This document shows, in pieces, positions 1-10,013 of a stretch of 64,000 nt of DNA (the stretch's first letter is position 1; each line of letters begins with the position of its first letter). Both the position numbers and the translations under genes were made by a program. The notes under the pieces are model-generated. The model saw nothing but the letters and a program-made list of their open reading frames with translations. It was not told the origin of the DNA and searched no databases. The DNA lies in contig BCKL01000011.1 of assembly GCA_001600635.1 (NCBI GenBank), positions 249,383 to 313,382 of the forward strand, read 5' to 3'. The stretch comes from Leucosporidium creatinivorum. Lineage: Eukaryota > Basidiomycota > Microbotryomycetes > Leucosporidiales > Leucosporidiaceae.

Positions 1-257
1 CGTGCATGCGATTGCGAAGCGAGCTCTGAGGCCTGAGATCCGCTGAGAGCGGCGCTCCGTCTCTTTCCCTTCTTCGTTCTCCCTCGTGGCTAAAAAATAT
101 GGCGTGAGTGTCCTCTGGCTTACAGAAAGAGTCTGTAGGACTGAAATGAAGCTTTATCTGCAGTGAAAGTGCTTCCAACGCCCACGCTTGCCGTTGGCGA
201 TTCTGCACCAACGAGTACGCTTCTATAGGCGACGTGAGCCCTCTAATATTGTCGCAG

Positions 258-564
258 GGTGTATTTTGACGACTCCACTGACCTCCCGCACCGTCAACGC
301 TCCCCTACCTTACGCTATGACAGCTCAAAGAGCACCTCATTCAACATGCTCGAGAAGCTCAGCCGCTGCCCAGTCAAGGTACCTCCCAGTGGTCTCGTCG
401 TCTCAGAGAGATGCTGTACAGCCGCTGACCCTCTGCCCACAGTCGGCCAGTCTCTCTACCCCGATCTGAAGCTCCCCGGTGAGCAGCCACCCTCAGCTGT
501 ACCAAGCAGTAGCTTCTCCGAGGCCGAGCCTTCTACGGTGTACAGCACCGCCCCAGTAGTCTAG
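258..564 (+). CDS. 3' end of an unidentified protein gene (partial)
   Basis: An acceptor-like CAG at 255-257 opens a reading frame that continues to a TAG at 562-564. An intron of 72 nt (379-450; GT donor, GCTGAC branch site, CCAG acceptor) can be removed in frame, giving a polar C-terminus that ends in STVYSTAPVV. The frame also stays open if the intron is kept. The upstream exons could not be resolved and may lie partly outside the window. No domain is recognisable and I assign no function. It converges on the glutamyl-tRNA amidotransferase gene. Confidence 0.35.
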
Positions 565-748
565 CAAGATGTCTCTCATGTCTCAATGTATCTATTTCGC
601 ATCTCAAAACTCGGCTCGGCGAAGAGCTGAGAGTCGACTGCTCGCTGCTCGCTGCTCTCAGTCACGTCCCTTGCTTCACTGGAGACGACAAGTGAGGCTT
701 AATAACGCATATCATGGGTATTGCACTGTGCTGCTCGTCTAAGCCTCG

Positions 749-3004
749 CTACTCGGCCTTCAGCATCTGCTTCAACCGCTCCCCGACCTTCTTCGCATCG
801 GCTCGACCCTTACTCCGCTTCATCACTTCGCCTACCATGCGCATCAAAACCTTCTCCTGCCCCGCTCGAACCTTGGCAGCCTCGACAGGCAGCGCCTCGA
901 CGACATCGGCGCAGAGGGCGTTGAGCGCCTCGTCCGCCGAGCCGTCTGCTGGAGCGGGTGTGGTGGCGTTCGCGGCGATGAGAGAGTCGAGCGAGGGGCG
1001 TGTTGATGAGAGAGAGGAGAGGAAGGTGCGGAGGAGAGATTTGGCTGAGGTCCCGGTGAGAGAGCCGGAGGTGACGGCGTCGATGAGGTGACCGAGCTCA
1101 GATGGGCTGATCGGCGAGTTGATGAGAGTGAGGTTGGCCTTGGACAGTTGACCGAGGAGCTCGTGGAGGACCCTGTGCATTTGAAAAGGTGTGAGCGAGT
1201 CTTGTGAAGAGCAGCAGCGCTGGCGAAAGACGACTGACCAGTTTGCGGCGACCTTTCCTTCCCTCCCCTTCGCCACCTCCTCGAAGAAGCGTACTCCCGC
1301 GCCAGCCTGAGAGTGGGATGCTCCTCCCTCGGCGGCATCGTCCTCCATGTGTTCACCAAGAGCCACGAGGATACCAGCGTCGCGAGGGGAGAGGCCGTAC
1401 TGCGTTTGCAGGCGGTCGAAAGCCTCGTTTGGTAGCTCGGGGAGAGCTTCTCGGAGAGCAGAGAGGCGAGCCTGTTGATGAGAAAGACGGAGAGAGGGTG
1501 GTCAGACCCCAGCGAGGCGAGGAGCGAGCCGGCGAGGAGAGAGAAAGCGCACCTCGGAGACGATGATGGGACCCAGCTCGGGATCAGGCATGTAGCGGTA
1601 GTCTGGTGCGTCCTCCTTGCCTCGTAAGAAGAAGGTCTGGCCGCTCACGGCGTCGTAGCCCCTCGTAGCCTGAACAACTGGCCGCCCCGCTTCGAGTTCG
1701 GCGATTTGGCGAGCAACCTCAGATTCTGGAGAGAGCGGGCGAGCAGGGAGGAAGTCAGCCCCTGACGTCGTACCTGTAGATCTCCCTTCAGCTCACCGAT
1801 AGCGCCCTGCAGGAAGCGAACGCCGTTGAGGTTCTTGACTTCGCACCGAGTCCCGCGAGGGCTGCCTGGAGCAGTACGCTGCACCGAGACGTTGACGTCG
1901 CATCGGAGCTCTCCCTTTCAATGAAAGGAAGCAGGTCAGCGAGCTGCCAAGAAGCCACGGGAGAGGACGAGCGGCGCACTCGATCCATATTGGCGTCTGA
2001 GGTGCCGACATGTCGAAGGATGGACTGAAGAGCTCGCACAAAAGCAGCAGCTTCCTCGGGTGTTCTGTTGATGATTTCTCGTGAGCGGGCGCAAGCTCAT
2101 GCAGCAGCCTGGGAAAGCTCACCTCATGTCGGGCTCGGTGACGATCTCGATGAGGGCAGCACCAGCTCGGTTGAGGTCGATAAGGGTCATGCCGGTCTCG
2201 GGATCGTGGAAAGACTTGGCAGTGTCCTTGAGGCGAGCTGAAAGTCAGCCGTGACCCTGGAGAGCTGTCCAGCGCAGCGCCGAACTCACCTGCTCAAGCT
2301 GAATTTGATCTAACCGCACGGAGAAGGCTCGGGAGGAGCCTCCTGCTTCGCTTCGTATCCGGACCTCGCCACCCTTGGCGAGAGGAGCTGCAGGACGGAG
2401 AAAAATGAGCACCGAGCCTCCTTCTCACACCCTTGCTCCGCGCTCACAGTACTTCTGGGTGACTTGAAAGCCTGCCGGCAAGTCTGGGTAGAAGTAGTGC
2501 TTCCGGTCGAATGTGGAAGTGGGGTTGATGTTGCTCTTGAGCGCCAGGCAAGCGAGGAGAGCGAGCCGAACTGGCTCCGCGCTCAGTGTCTGCGATAAAA
2601 CGAGGGTCAGCAAGTCTTCGGCAAAGCAGGGAATAGAGCAGACCTCACCGGAAGCGATCCTGGTAACGCCGCATCGAAAGGAGCGATCTGAGAGTTGGGC
2701 GACGCCTCGTAGAGAGCTCGCGCCGGAGAGAGCAGCTTGACGTTCCCCTTGAGCTGAACGTGTAGCTCAAGACCGATGACTGTAGGACGTTCGAGTCAGC
2801 TGTTGTAGCGTGTCCGAAGCTGCTTTGCTTACCTGGCTCCCATCCCGGCCAGCGATCCACCTGCTTCCCCTTTCCCTTGCTCTTGCTGAGAGCTACTGCC
2901 GACGAATGAAGCTGCCTGAGAGATGTCCGAGCTGGCGAAGAGGCTCTGGCGCTTCGCTGTAGTGCTCTACAGGTGCAAGCGAGGGTTGAAGTTGGTCGAC
3001 TCAT
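749..3004 (-). CDS. GATB: Glutamyl-tRNA(Gln) amidotransferase subunit B, mitochondrial
   Basis: Subunit B of the mitochondrial GatCAB/GatFAB amidotransferase, which converts Glu-tRNA(Gln) to Gln-tRNA(Gln) for organelle translation. The start at 3004 gives an Arg/Ser-rich N-terminus typical of a mitochondrial presequence. Spliced exons then show the family signatures: [45 protein letters not shown] and [17 protein letters not shown]. The last exon (749 to about 1190) is the GatB/YqeY tail ending in KQMLKAE. Several short introns with GCTGAC branch sites interrupt it. The 107-bp gap to VMS1 suggests a shared promoter. Identity is secure; internal exon edges are less so. Confidence 0.93.
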
Positions 3005-3111
3005 TGTGCGGGAGGCGAAGCGTCGAGTCAGCTCAATTGCTCTCTTGACTTTCAACCTCATCGTCTCGTTTCTCACGACTCGACTACAGCATTTCAAAGC
3101 AGGCAGACAAG
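3005..3111. promoter_or_regulatory. Short divergent promoter region, GATB/VMS1
   Basis: Only 107 bp separate the ATG of GATB (minus strand, 3004) from the ATG of VMS1 (plus strand, 3112). Both core promoters must lie here or inside the neighbouring 5' ends. I see no TATA box or other defined element. Confidence 0.5.
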
Positions 3112-5544
3112 ATGGCACCTGCACCTCTGTACGCCTTCCAGCTGCCGCCCACGCTCATCGCAGACTTCGAGCCGCGCCAGCTTCACATCCCAACTTCGCA
3201 CCCTCTACACCCTTCCAACCAGCAGGCAACAATTGATGCTGCTGCACCACCACCCACCGAGCCTACGTCCAACCAACTCGCCATCGGAGGAGCGTTCAAT
3301 TGCGCGCTCACGGGCGCCTCCTTCCCCGACCTTGCCTCGCTCAAAGAGCACTACAAGACCGACTGGTACAAGTACAACGTCAAGTTGAGGATGCAGGGGA
3401 AGCCTACAGGAGTGACCGAGGAGCAGTTCACAGCTCTCGTCGAAGGTGAGCTCTCTTCATGATCCTCGCCGGCGAGCACATAGCTGACATCATGCTTTGA
3501 ACAGGCCTTTCCGACTCTCTCTCGGGCTCAGACTCGTCCTCCGACTCGGACTCGGCAGCTTCTTCATCTTCCTCGACCAATGCCGTCTCGCGCCTCCTTC
3601 GCAAGCAGCAGCTCGACCGACCAGCAGCCGCCCGAGACGACGACGAGATGGACCCTCTCGAGGCGCTCGAAGGCCCTCGCTCGGCTCTGATGTGGTTCGA
3701 AGCAGCCAGCGTCAACCCTGGAACTCAATACGGAGTCTACCGCGCCGCCCTCCCCGTCGCAGGAGGAGGCAAGAAGCGCATCGACGGCGGCGATCTCCTC
3801 AAGGAGCTCAAGGCGCTGCAGTTGCCCGAGCAGCAGCCCAAGGGAGCGCCGCAGGGCAAGGAGAGGAAGTGGACGTTGCTCATGTTTGGTGGAGGACACT
3901 TTGCGGGCATGGTGGTGTCGCTGGTGCCGAGGCTCGTGAGCAAGGGCAAGGGGAAGGAGAAGGAGAAGGAGGTGGTCGTGCTCGAGAAGAAGACCTTCCA
4001 TCGCTACACCAGTGAGTTGATGTGGTTCCATCTCGCCTCGACCGAGCTGATTCCTCTGTTTCTATACAGCTCGTCGGAAGCAGGGAGGCTCGCAAGGCGC
4101 CAACGACAATGCGAACGGCAAGGCCAAGTCGGCTGGAGCTCAGATTCGGCGTCACAACGAGATGGCTCTCACCGATGTATGCCGCCTTCATTCGCTCCCT
4201 CCTCGTAGCCTGCTGACCTTTTTCGTCCACGTTTGCAGGAAGTCCGAGATCTTCTCGGCTCATGGAAGGACCAAATCGACGACAGCGAGCTCGTGTTCCT
4301 TCGCTGCAGCAAGTCCAACTACAAGACCTTCTTCCAGTACGATGACGCTGTCCTCGACAGGAGTGAGTATGCCGCTTTTCAGCTTCCAAGGATTCGGCGC
4401 TGACCTTTCCTACTCGCTCGTAGAGGACCCTCGTATCCGCGGCTTCTCCTTCCCTACCCGTCGACCGGTGAGCTATCAGATCCTCGGTCGATTCGATGCT
4501 CGTAGCTGACCGCTCATATCCCTGCAGACCATCAACGAGCTCATCCGCGCCTTCACCGAGCTCACCCGCGTCAAGATCTCTCACCTCTCCTCTACCGCTC
4601 TCGCTCAACTCGACGCCGACTACCTCGCCTCCATCACTCCCGTTCCTGCACCCGTCGCGCCTACTCCCAAGGCCATCGCCCCCAAACCGACCGTCATCAA
4701 GCTCAGCCGAGAGGAGGAGCTCGAGCGCGATCGCTGGACTCGTATGGTTGACATGGTCAAAAAGGGCAAGGTTGAGGCTCTCGCTAGTTTCCTCGACAAG
4801 TACGGACCCGAGCTGGAGCAGTCGCAGGTCGGAGGCGCGCCGTGGGGCACCCTTCCCGCCTGGATGGAGGAGTCGAGGACGACGCCTTCGCTGCTGCACG
4901 TCGCCAGTGCAGCAGATCAAGCCGAGATGGTCAAATGGCTGCTCGTCGAGAAGAGGGCCGACCCGACTTTGCGCCCACCCACCGAGCCATCGACCTCGAC
5001 CTCCGGCCAAACCACTCCTCGCCTCGCCCTCACCGCACCCGATCACGTCGCCCCTTCGCCCGCCGGTCGCGCACCACAAACTCCCTACGAACTCGCTCCT
5101 TCTCGCGCCACTCGCAACGTCTTCCGCCTGCTGACGACGCAGCACCCCGACTGGTGGGACTGGATGGGCGCCGGCGTTGGCGGAGCTAGGGTTCCCTCAG
5201 GACTGGACGAGGACAAGGAGGAGGAGCGCGAGGCCAAGGGACGCGAGCGGAGGGGCAAGTTGCGCGATAAGCTCAAGGAGCGGGAGAAGGGACGAGCCGA
5301 GAAGGAGCGCGCCGAGAAGGAGCAGGCGGACAAGGAGGAGGCCGAGAGGAAGGCGAGGGAGGAGGCTGAGCTCAAGAGGACGGGTGGACATCGTGTGACC
5401 AGTACCGGACCGCAGAGGCTAGGTGGAGGACCCCCGATGAGGATGCAGGAGGCGCAGATGGCGGGCTTGACGGAGGAGCAGAAGATGAGGATCGAGAGGG
5501 AACGTCGCTTGAGGGCCATCGAGGCCAGGATCGGGAAGCAGTAG
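3112..5544 (+). CDS. VMS1: Vms1/ANKZF1-type peptidyl-tRNA release factor
   Basis: Vms1 frees stalled nascent chains from 60S ribosomes in ribosome-associated quality control and protects mitochondria with Cdc48. Six exons (introns 3446-3504, 4012-4069, 4177-4238, 4363-4423, 4468-4527). Near residues 65-95 is a degenerate zinc-finger region (FNCALTGASFPDLASLKEHY). The VLRF1 domain follows: LLMFGGGHFAGMVV, then KQGGSQGANDNANGKAKSAG. The Gln of GSQ is the catalytic residue of the family and is present. Ankyrin-like repeats (LLHVASAADQAEMVKWLL) come next, then a long charged coiled coil. The tail RIERERRLRAIEARIGK resembles the Cdc48-binding VIM helix (inference). Length of about 720 aa is normal. 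Confidence 0.94.
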
Positions 5545-5862
5545 CTCTGTTTATGAGGCTTTCAGAGATGCATACACGTCTTCCTCGACCTCTTGCACCT
5601 CGAGGACCAGCGAGACGACTCTCGGCGCTCTAGCTCGGTGGAAACTACTCGTCGCTCAAGCTCGCATCTACCCGCTGCCCTCGTTCAGAGCACATTTTCA
5701 GCTTGCAACTTCCGCATTCTGTCGAACACGTCTGCCCTCCGGCACCCATGTTCGTGCACGTCGTCCGGGTCCTGAGACGAGGCGCTGCATGCACAGCTCC
5801 CGGCCGAACGTCTCTTCTTCTCCTCCCGCTCCTGCTTGAACTCGACCATCTCCAACCGAAAT

Positions 5863-7034
5863 ATGACACTCAACGAAGACACCCTTTACCTGGTCCTCTC
5901 CTACATCGCCGCTCTTCCACCTCCTGAAAACGCCCATCAGCTCGCTCGTCTCGCCCGAATCTCGAAGGAATGGCAGGACGTTGCGACATCGCTATTGTAC
6001 CGAGAACCGGCGATGGTGGAAGCTGCTTACGTGTACAAGATGGCACAGCTGCAGCGCACCCTCGAGGAGAACAAGGAGCTGGCGGCGAGCGTCCAGGTCA
6101 TCAGCTTCTCGGCGCAAGGACGGATCGAGAGAGGGTCGAGTCGACCAGCTCGTCCGACACCCAAAGTTCTCGAAGACACGATGAAGCTCTGTAATTCGGC
6201 ACGAGGGATCAAGCTATTTGGTGAGGACTTTCGTCGCCTTTCCGGCATCGCCGAGCTGACTTGGGCACTCGCACAGGCTGCACGAACGTCGTTCTGCGCT
6301 CGTACCTGGACACCATCATTTGGAATCGACCTACCGTCACCTTCCTCGCGATCTCCCCTCTCGATCCAGGCGTCGAGTACTTCGCAGTCGGCACCACGCT
6401 TTCCATCGCCTACCTCGCCCCTCGACTCGCAAGACTCCCTCATCTCGAAACGCTATACCTCACCGAGTTTGGCCCAGGCGTCGATGTCGAATGGTCCCCT
6501 CCCACCTTCGCTCTTCGCAAGCTTGCCCTCGTGGGCTTGTCGCTCCTCAAGGAGGATCTCGACACTCTCCTCCGCTCCTCCTCCTCCTCCCTTCGCTCCC
6601 TCCATCTTACTCTACACTCCAGCAGCTCCGGACGACGCTCCCTCGCGCGCTCAGAACTGCGACCCATCCTTCGCTCGACCGTCGCCGAGAAGCTGGAGCA
6701 GCTCTTCTTCGTGGACACCGAGCTCTCCGAGCCCTACAACATTCTCCTTCTCGACTTCGCTTCCCTCATTACCTGCCACCTCCACTTCCCAGAGTTTCGG
6801 GACCACCCCTTCTTCGACGGACGACTCCCTCCCCTTCTCCGGCGCCTCACGCTCTTCGGCGTTAGCGAGGAGGCGGAGAGCGCGGTGCAGGAGTTCTCGA
6901 GGCAGCATCCGCTGGTCGAACTCGAGTATTCGAGAGGGGGAAAGTCTATTCAGCCGTTTGAGATCAGGAAAATGGGGAAGGTGGTGGTGATGAGGGCCGG
7001 CGAGGAGCAAGGAGGGGAGGGCATAGGGCTGTGA
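5863..7034 (+). CDS. F-box/leucine-rich-repeat-like protein A
   Basis: Two exons joined over a 56-nt intron (6221-6276, GCTGAC branch site). The N-terminus (DTLYLVLSYIAAL, then HQLARLARISKEWQDVA and LLYRE) has the pattern of a degenerate F-box: hydrophobic helix, R-x-S-K-x-W, L-L-Y. The rest contains irregular leucine-rich segments (LARLPHLETLYL, LRKLALVGLSLL, LRSLHLTL). Such proteins usually act as substrate receptors of SCF ubiquitin ligases, but no substrate can be inferred. The first ATG in frame is 5863. It lies tail to tail with F-box gene B and is only distantly related to it. Confidence 0.72.
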
Positions 7035-7289
7035 CGTTTGGAGCGGTGGACGTGAGACGCCGTTGCAGGAGATGTGTACCGTATGAGGCAATTTGTACCC
7101 ACAGCTCATCTGTGACGATGCTTTGAAGAGCAGTCGAGCGCGAAAGTTCGGCGAGGCGGCGGGCGAAGTCCGAGCCGACGCTTCGATCGATGAGCAGTGT
7201 GCGTCTCAAGGTACGCTGCTTGCATAACTCACACCTCTGTATCCCATCCCTCTTGCAAGCTCAATTGCCACGCAGGGCTCTGCGTGACT

Positions 7290-7590
7290 TGAGTTCCGCT
7301 CTCGCCGGCTTCGGCGAGAGCAGACGAGCAGCTTCAGTCCGCTCGGCAAGTGCCATCCCTTCAAGAATTCAAAGGTGCACTCACATTTGATTATAGGATC
7401 CCTCCCTCGCTTCTTGTACAGCACGGAGCTCGACAACGCTTCCCACAAACTTAACTTTGCTTCCCCTCTCCTCGGCGACGAGCAAAACGGCTGCTGGACC
7501 TCGCTGCAACTCTCCCATCGCTCCCAGATTTCAAACTCCCACTCAGCTTTGATTATCAAGTCCCCTCGCTTCGGCCCGTCTGTAGGCTAG
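7290..7590 (-). repeat. Two degenerate ~150-bp tandem units in the 3' flank of F-box gene B
   Basis: Two adjacent units each run from a CTTCCCCTCTCGGCG-like block to a block like CTCAGCTTTGATTATCAAG. The same pair exists at 30425-30720. On the minus strand the frame is open over both units in both copies, and protein-level similarity is visible (KLSLWEALSSS, LYKK, LIIK.E..FE.W). An acceptor-like YTACAG precedes the first codons in both copies (exon side begins at 7579). It may be an additional 3' exon or a relic of duplicated coding sequence. Confidence 0.5.
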
Positions 7591-7988
7591 CACCTTTGGT
7601 GCACCTCGAAAGTGTTTCCTGACCTTGGGTCGACATATGTCCCCTCGGTCCGGGCGTTGTGATTGGCTGACTTAAGGGGAGGCGAGAGGAAGTGGAGAGG
7701 GAGGGCGTTGGTAGGGTGACCAGCGCCGAGACGTTATGTCGAGCAGGCCAGAGCTCCTCGCGACTAGCCTGCAAGAGCAGAAAGCTGGAGAAGAGGGAGA
7801 CCGCTCGCCGAGTGCTCTGCGCCGACCGAGCAGCGAGCGTGAGGTCCTCAAAGAGCCAGCCTCGTCGTTGCGGCGTACCCCCGTTACACCTGCAACTCCC
7901 TACACCGCACTGCTATGCGCTTCACACCCTGCGATAGAACAAGATTTAGCGCTCGGCCACGACAAGGCGCCGAGCCGAGAGCTCACCT

Positions 7989-9502
7989 TCACCACTCGTG
8001 CCAGAGCTCGAGCGCGAATCCGAACACGACATCTTCTCCTCTCCCTCCCTTCTCACAGCGAAGGATCTCGTTCGACTCGGGAAAATGGAGCACGAGGTGG
8101 TCGATCTTGGTCGACTGGTCGGCGAATCGAAGGAATGCGAACAGCTCGGAGGAGAACCCGTCGAGAGTGTCGAGGGAGGCGAGTGAAGTTGGGCGGATCA
8201 TGCCGTGGCGGAGGCTGAGATGAGTGAGGTTGGGGAAGGAGCCGAGGAGATTCCGGAGGAGAAGAGTGTCGGGCTGTGGACAGCAGTCGAGTCAGCTCTC
8301 GCCCTCGCAGCCTCGCTCAGCGCCCGAACGACTCACTGGGGGAGCGCTGAAATCGAGAGCCAGCTGCTCGACATAGTCCATGCGAAGCGATGACCATGCG
8401 GTCGCCTGCTGGGTCTGCTCGGGGCGGCACTCCATGAAGGAGAGGGAGCGCAGGGTGGCGCACGAGCTGAGCAGCCATAGGAAGTCGACCACGCTATCCG
8501 ATCGGAACAACTGGATCTTCTTCACCGAAAGGGTTTCTAGAGGAAAAGAAGCGCAGCTCTGTGAAGGCAAGCGGGTCAGTGACGAGCCTCGGCGAGCCCC
8601 AACTTTGTACACACCTCCGCTGAGTACGCTTCGCGCAATTCTTCGTTCAGGGAGCGAAGCTGCCTGTGCGCTCGATACCGGTAGCTTAATCCTGAATATG
8701 GAGCCCTGAGGTGATGGTCGAGGGTGAGATGCTCGAGGCGCGGGAGGTAATGGAGAATCGCTCCTTCGTCGTCTGAAACCCTATCCACTGCCCGTTCCTC
8801 CGTGTAGTGCAGATCCATGATCTGCGAAGGCTTCTTTGCCCGAGAGTTGTGGTCCCAGCGGCTTCCGATCGTCCACGAGCGCAAGTGCGGCAGCTCGGCG
8901 TTGAGATCAAACGCGCGGTCGGCGAACCCCTCGAAGCCCTCCAGCTGCAAGCTGCGGAGCTGGCTCAGGCCCCTCAGAGCTCGGGTTATGGACGTGGGTA
9001 CTGCGAGTGCTACTGGGTCGTCGTATCGAGGATTTTCTTGGAGGAGAGCGAGGGAGGCGAGGTTGGTGAGGAGGTGGAGGAAGCGCGGCGACATGTTGGT
9101 GAAAGTGGCCGACCCCATTTCCCAGCGAAGCTCGACAACCATAGGCTGAACGTCCGTGAGCTCAAAGAGTGTAGCAGGTCCCCTCTGCTGGCGATCCGCC
9201 AGTGAGAAGCACACCGAGTGCCAAACGAGAGGTCGACAAACGGCGGCGAAGCGGCGGTCGGTGAGCTGGAGCTTGGTGATGTTGTTGTGTTGCTCTAGCC
9301 ATTCGTAATACTGCTTCCCGCGCTTTTCGGGAAGCCAGCCGCGAGTGAGCGACGGCCTGAGGAAGGAGGCGATGTGCGCGAGAGTCTCGGTGGGGAGGGA
9401 GGGGATGCTGGGGCTTTGTTGAAGCAAGTTGGTGAGCTTTAATATGTTCTTCTACTGCTTTGATACCCCGACTCACCTGCTGTGCTCTGCTACAGTCGCC
9501 AT
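7989..9502 (-). CDS. F-box/leucine-rich-repeat-like protein B
   Basis: The start is fixed by comparison with paralogue C. Exon 1 is only 26 nt (9502-9477; MATVAEHS), followed by a 63-nt intron (9476-9414). Exon 2 opens with SIPSLPTETLAHIASFL, an F-box core, and continues with TDRRFAAVCRPLVWHSV. LRR-like segments follow (LRSLQLEGF, LEHLTLDHH). A further intron starts at 8614. The protein ends in GFALELWHEW with a TGA at 7991-7989. A 58-nt 3'-UTR intron (7986-7929) begins three bases after the stop. Likely an SCF substrate receptor; target unknown. About 470 aa, roughly half identical to gene C. Confidence 0.75.
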
Positions 9503-9740
9503 GGCTCGAGCTTTGAGACGCCGGCGAGAGGACGGACGCTGGAAGGGAGAGGTTCGAGAGCGGCGAAGTTTTGCTGGCGGGTTGAAGAGTAGCGGGGTAG
9601 AGTTGTACGAGCTTAGTCTATCCTTCTACCGCGAACGGGTGGAGGTGGAAGCGAGGAGACGAAGCGAGACGAGAGCCGAGCGAAGATGAGGGAGAAGCGA
9701 GACAGACGAAATCGCTCCTTTGCCGCTCGTCATTCACTTC

Positions 9741-10013
9741 GTCAAGAGCTCAGGGGCTACTCGACGAGTAATAGTAGCTATATGATATTGTTCAGTATCC
9801 ACCGAGGCCCCCTGCAACTCGTGGGAATCGGCTCGGCGGCGAGCTCGGCGGTGGAGGTCAAGCAGGGAGGGGACTGGGAGAGCTGCCCTACACACAGGGC
9901 GAGTACAGAAGTTTTTGGAGCTCACGCGAACCCCTGCTCTGCTCTGCACCAACTTCGAATCTCCCACCTTCTCCCGCTCAGCAGCTCGGCGCGCCCCTTG
10001 CCCTCCTCGCCAA
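9741..10013. other. Intergenic remainder between F-box gene B and GPI18
   Basis: Unique sequence outside the duplicated promoter block. With 9503-9740 it forms a 511-bp divergent intergenic region. An AT-richer patch (GTAATAGTAGCTATATGATA) lies near 9768-9787. Nothing else is recognisable. Confidence 0.4.

Larger units (their letters stand above)
7290..9740. repeat. Dispersed duplication, copy 1 (F-box gene B plus flanks)
   Basis: About 2.45 kb, in the same orientation as 30425-32890. By eye, the promoter side (9500-9740) and the 3' flank (about 7380-7990) match the other copy at roughly 80-85 %, with long exact stretches such as GGGTCGACATATGTCCCCTC and ACGAAATCGCTCCTTTGC. The two encoded proteins match at only about half of positions. 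Similarity fades below 7290 and above 9740. No terminal repeats or target-site duplications were seen, so this does not look like a mobile element. Confidence 0.75.

Noticed and set aside
3880-5145. 421-codon open frame on the minus strand
   Set aside because: It is antisense to well-supported VMS1 exons. GC-rich third positions keep antisense frames open here; there is no domain and no splice logic.
8576-9427. Start of F-box gene B at 9427
   Set aside because: That position is a TTG, not ATG. The 26-nt first exon from 9502 is matched exactly in paralogue C.
7290-9740. Duplicated block as a transposon
   Set aside because: No terminal inverted or long terminal repeats, no target-site duplication, no transposase or reverse transcriptase. 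The unit is an ordinary gene with its flanks.
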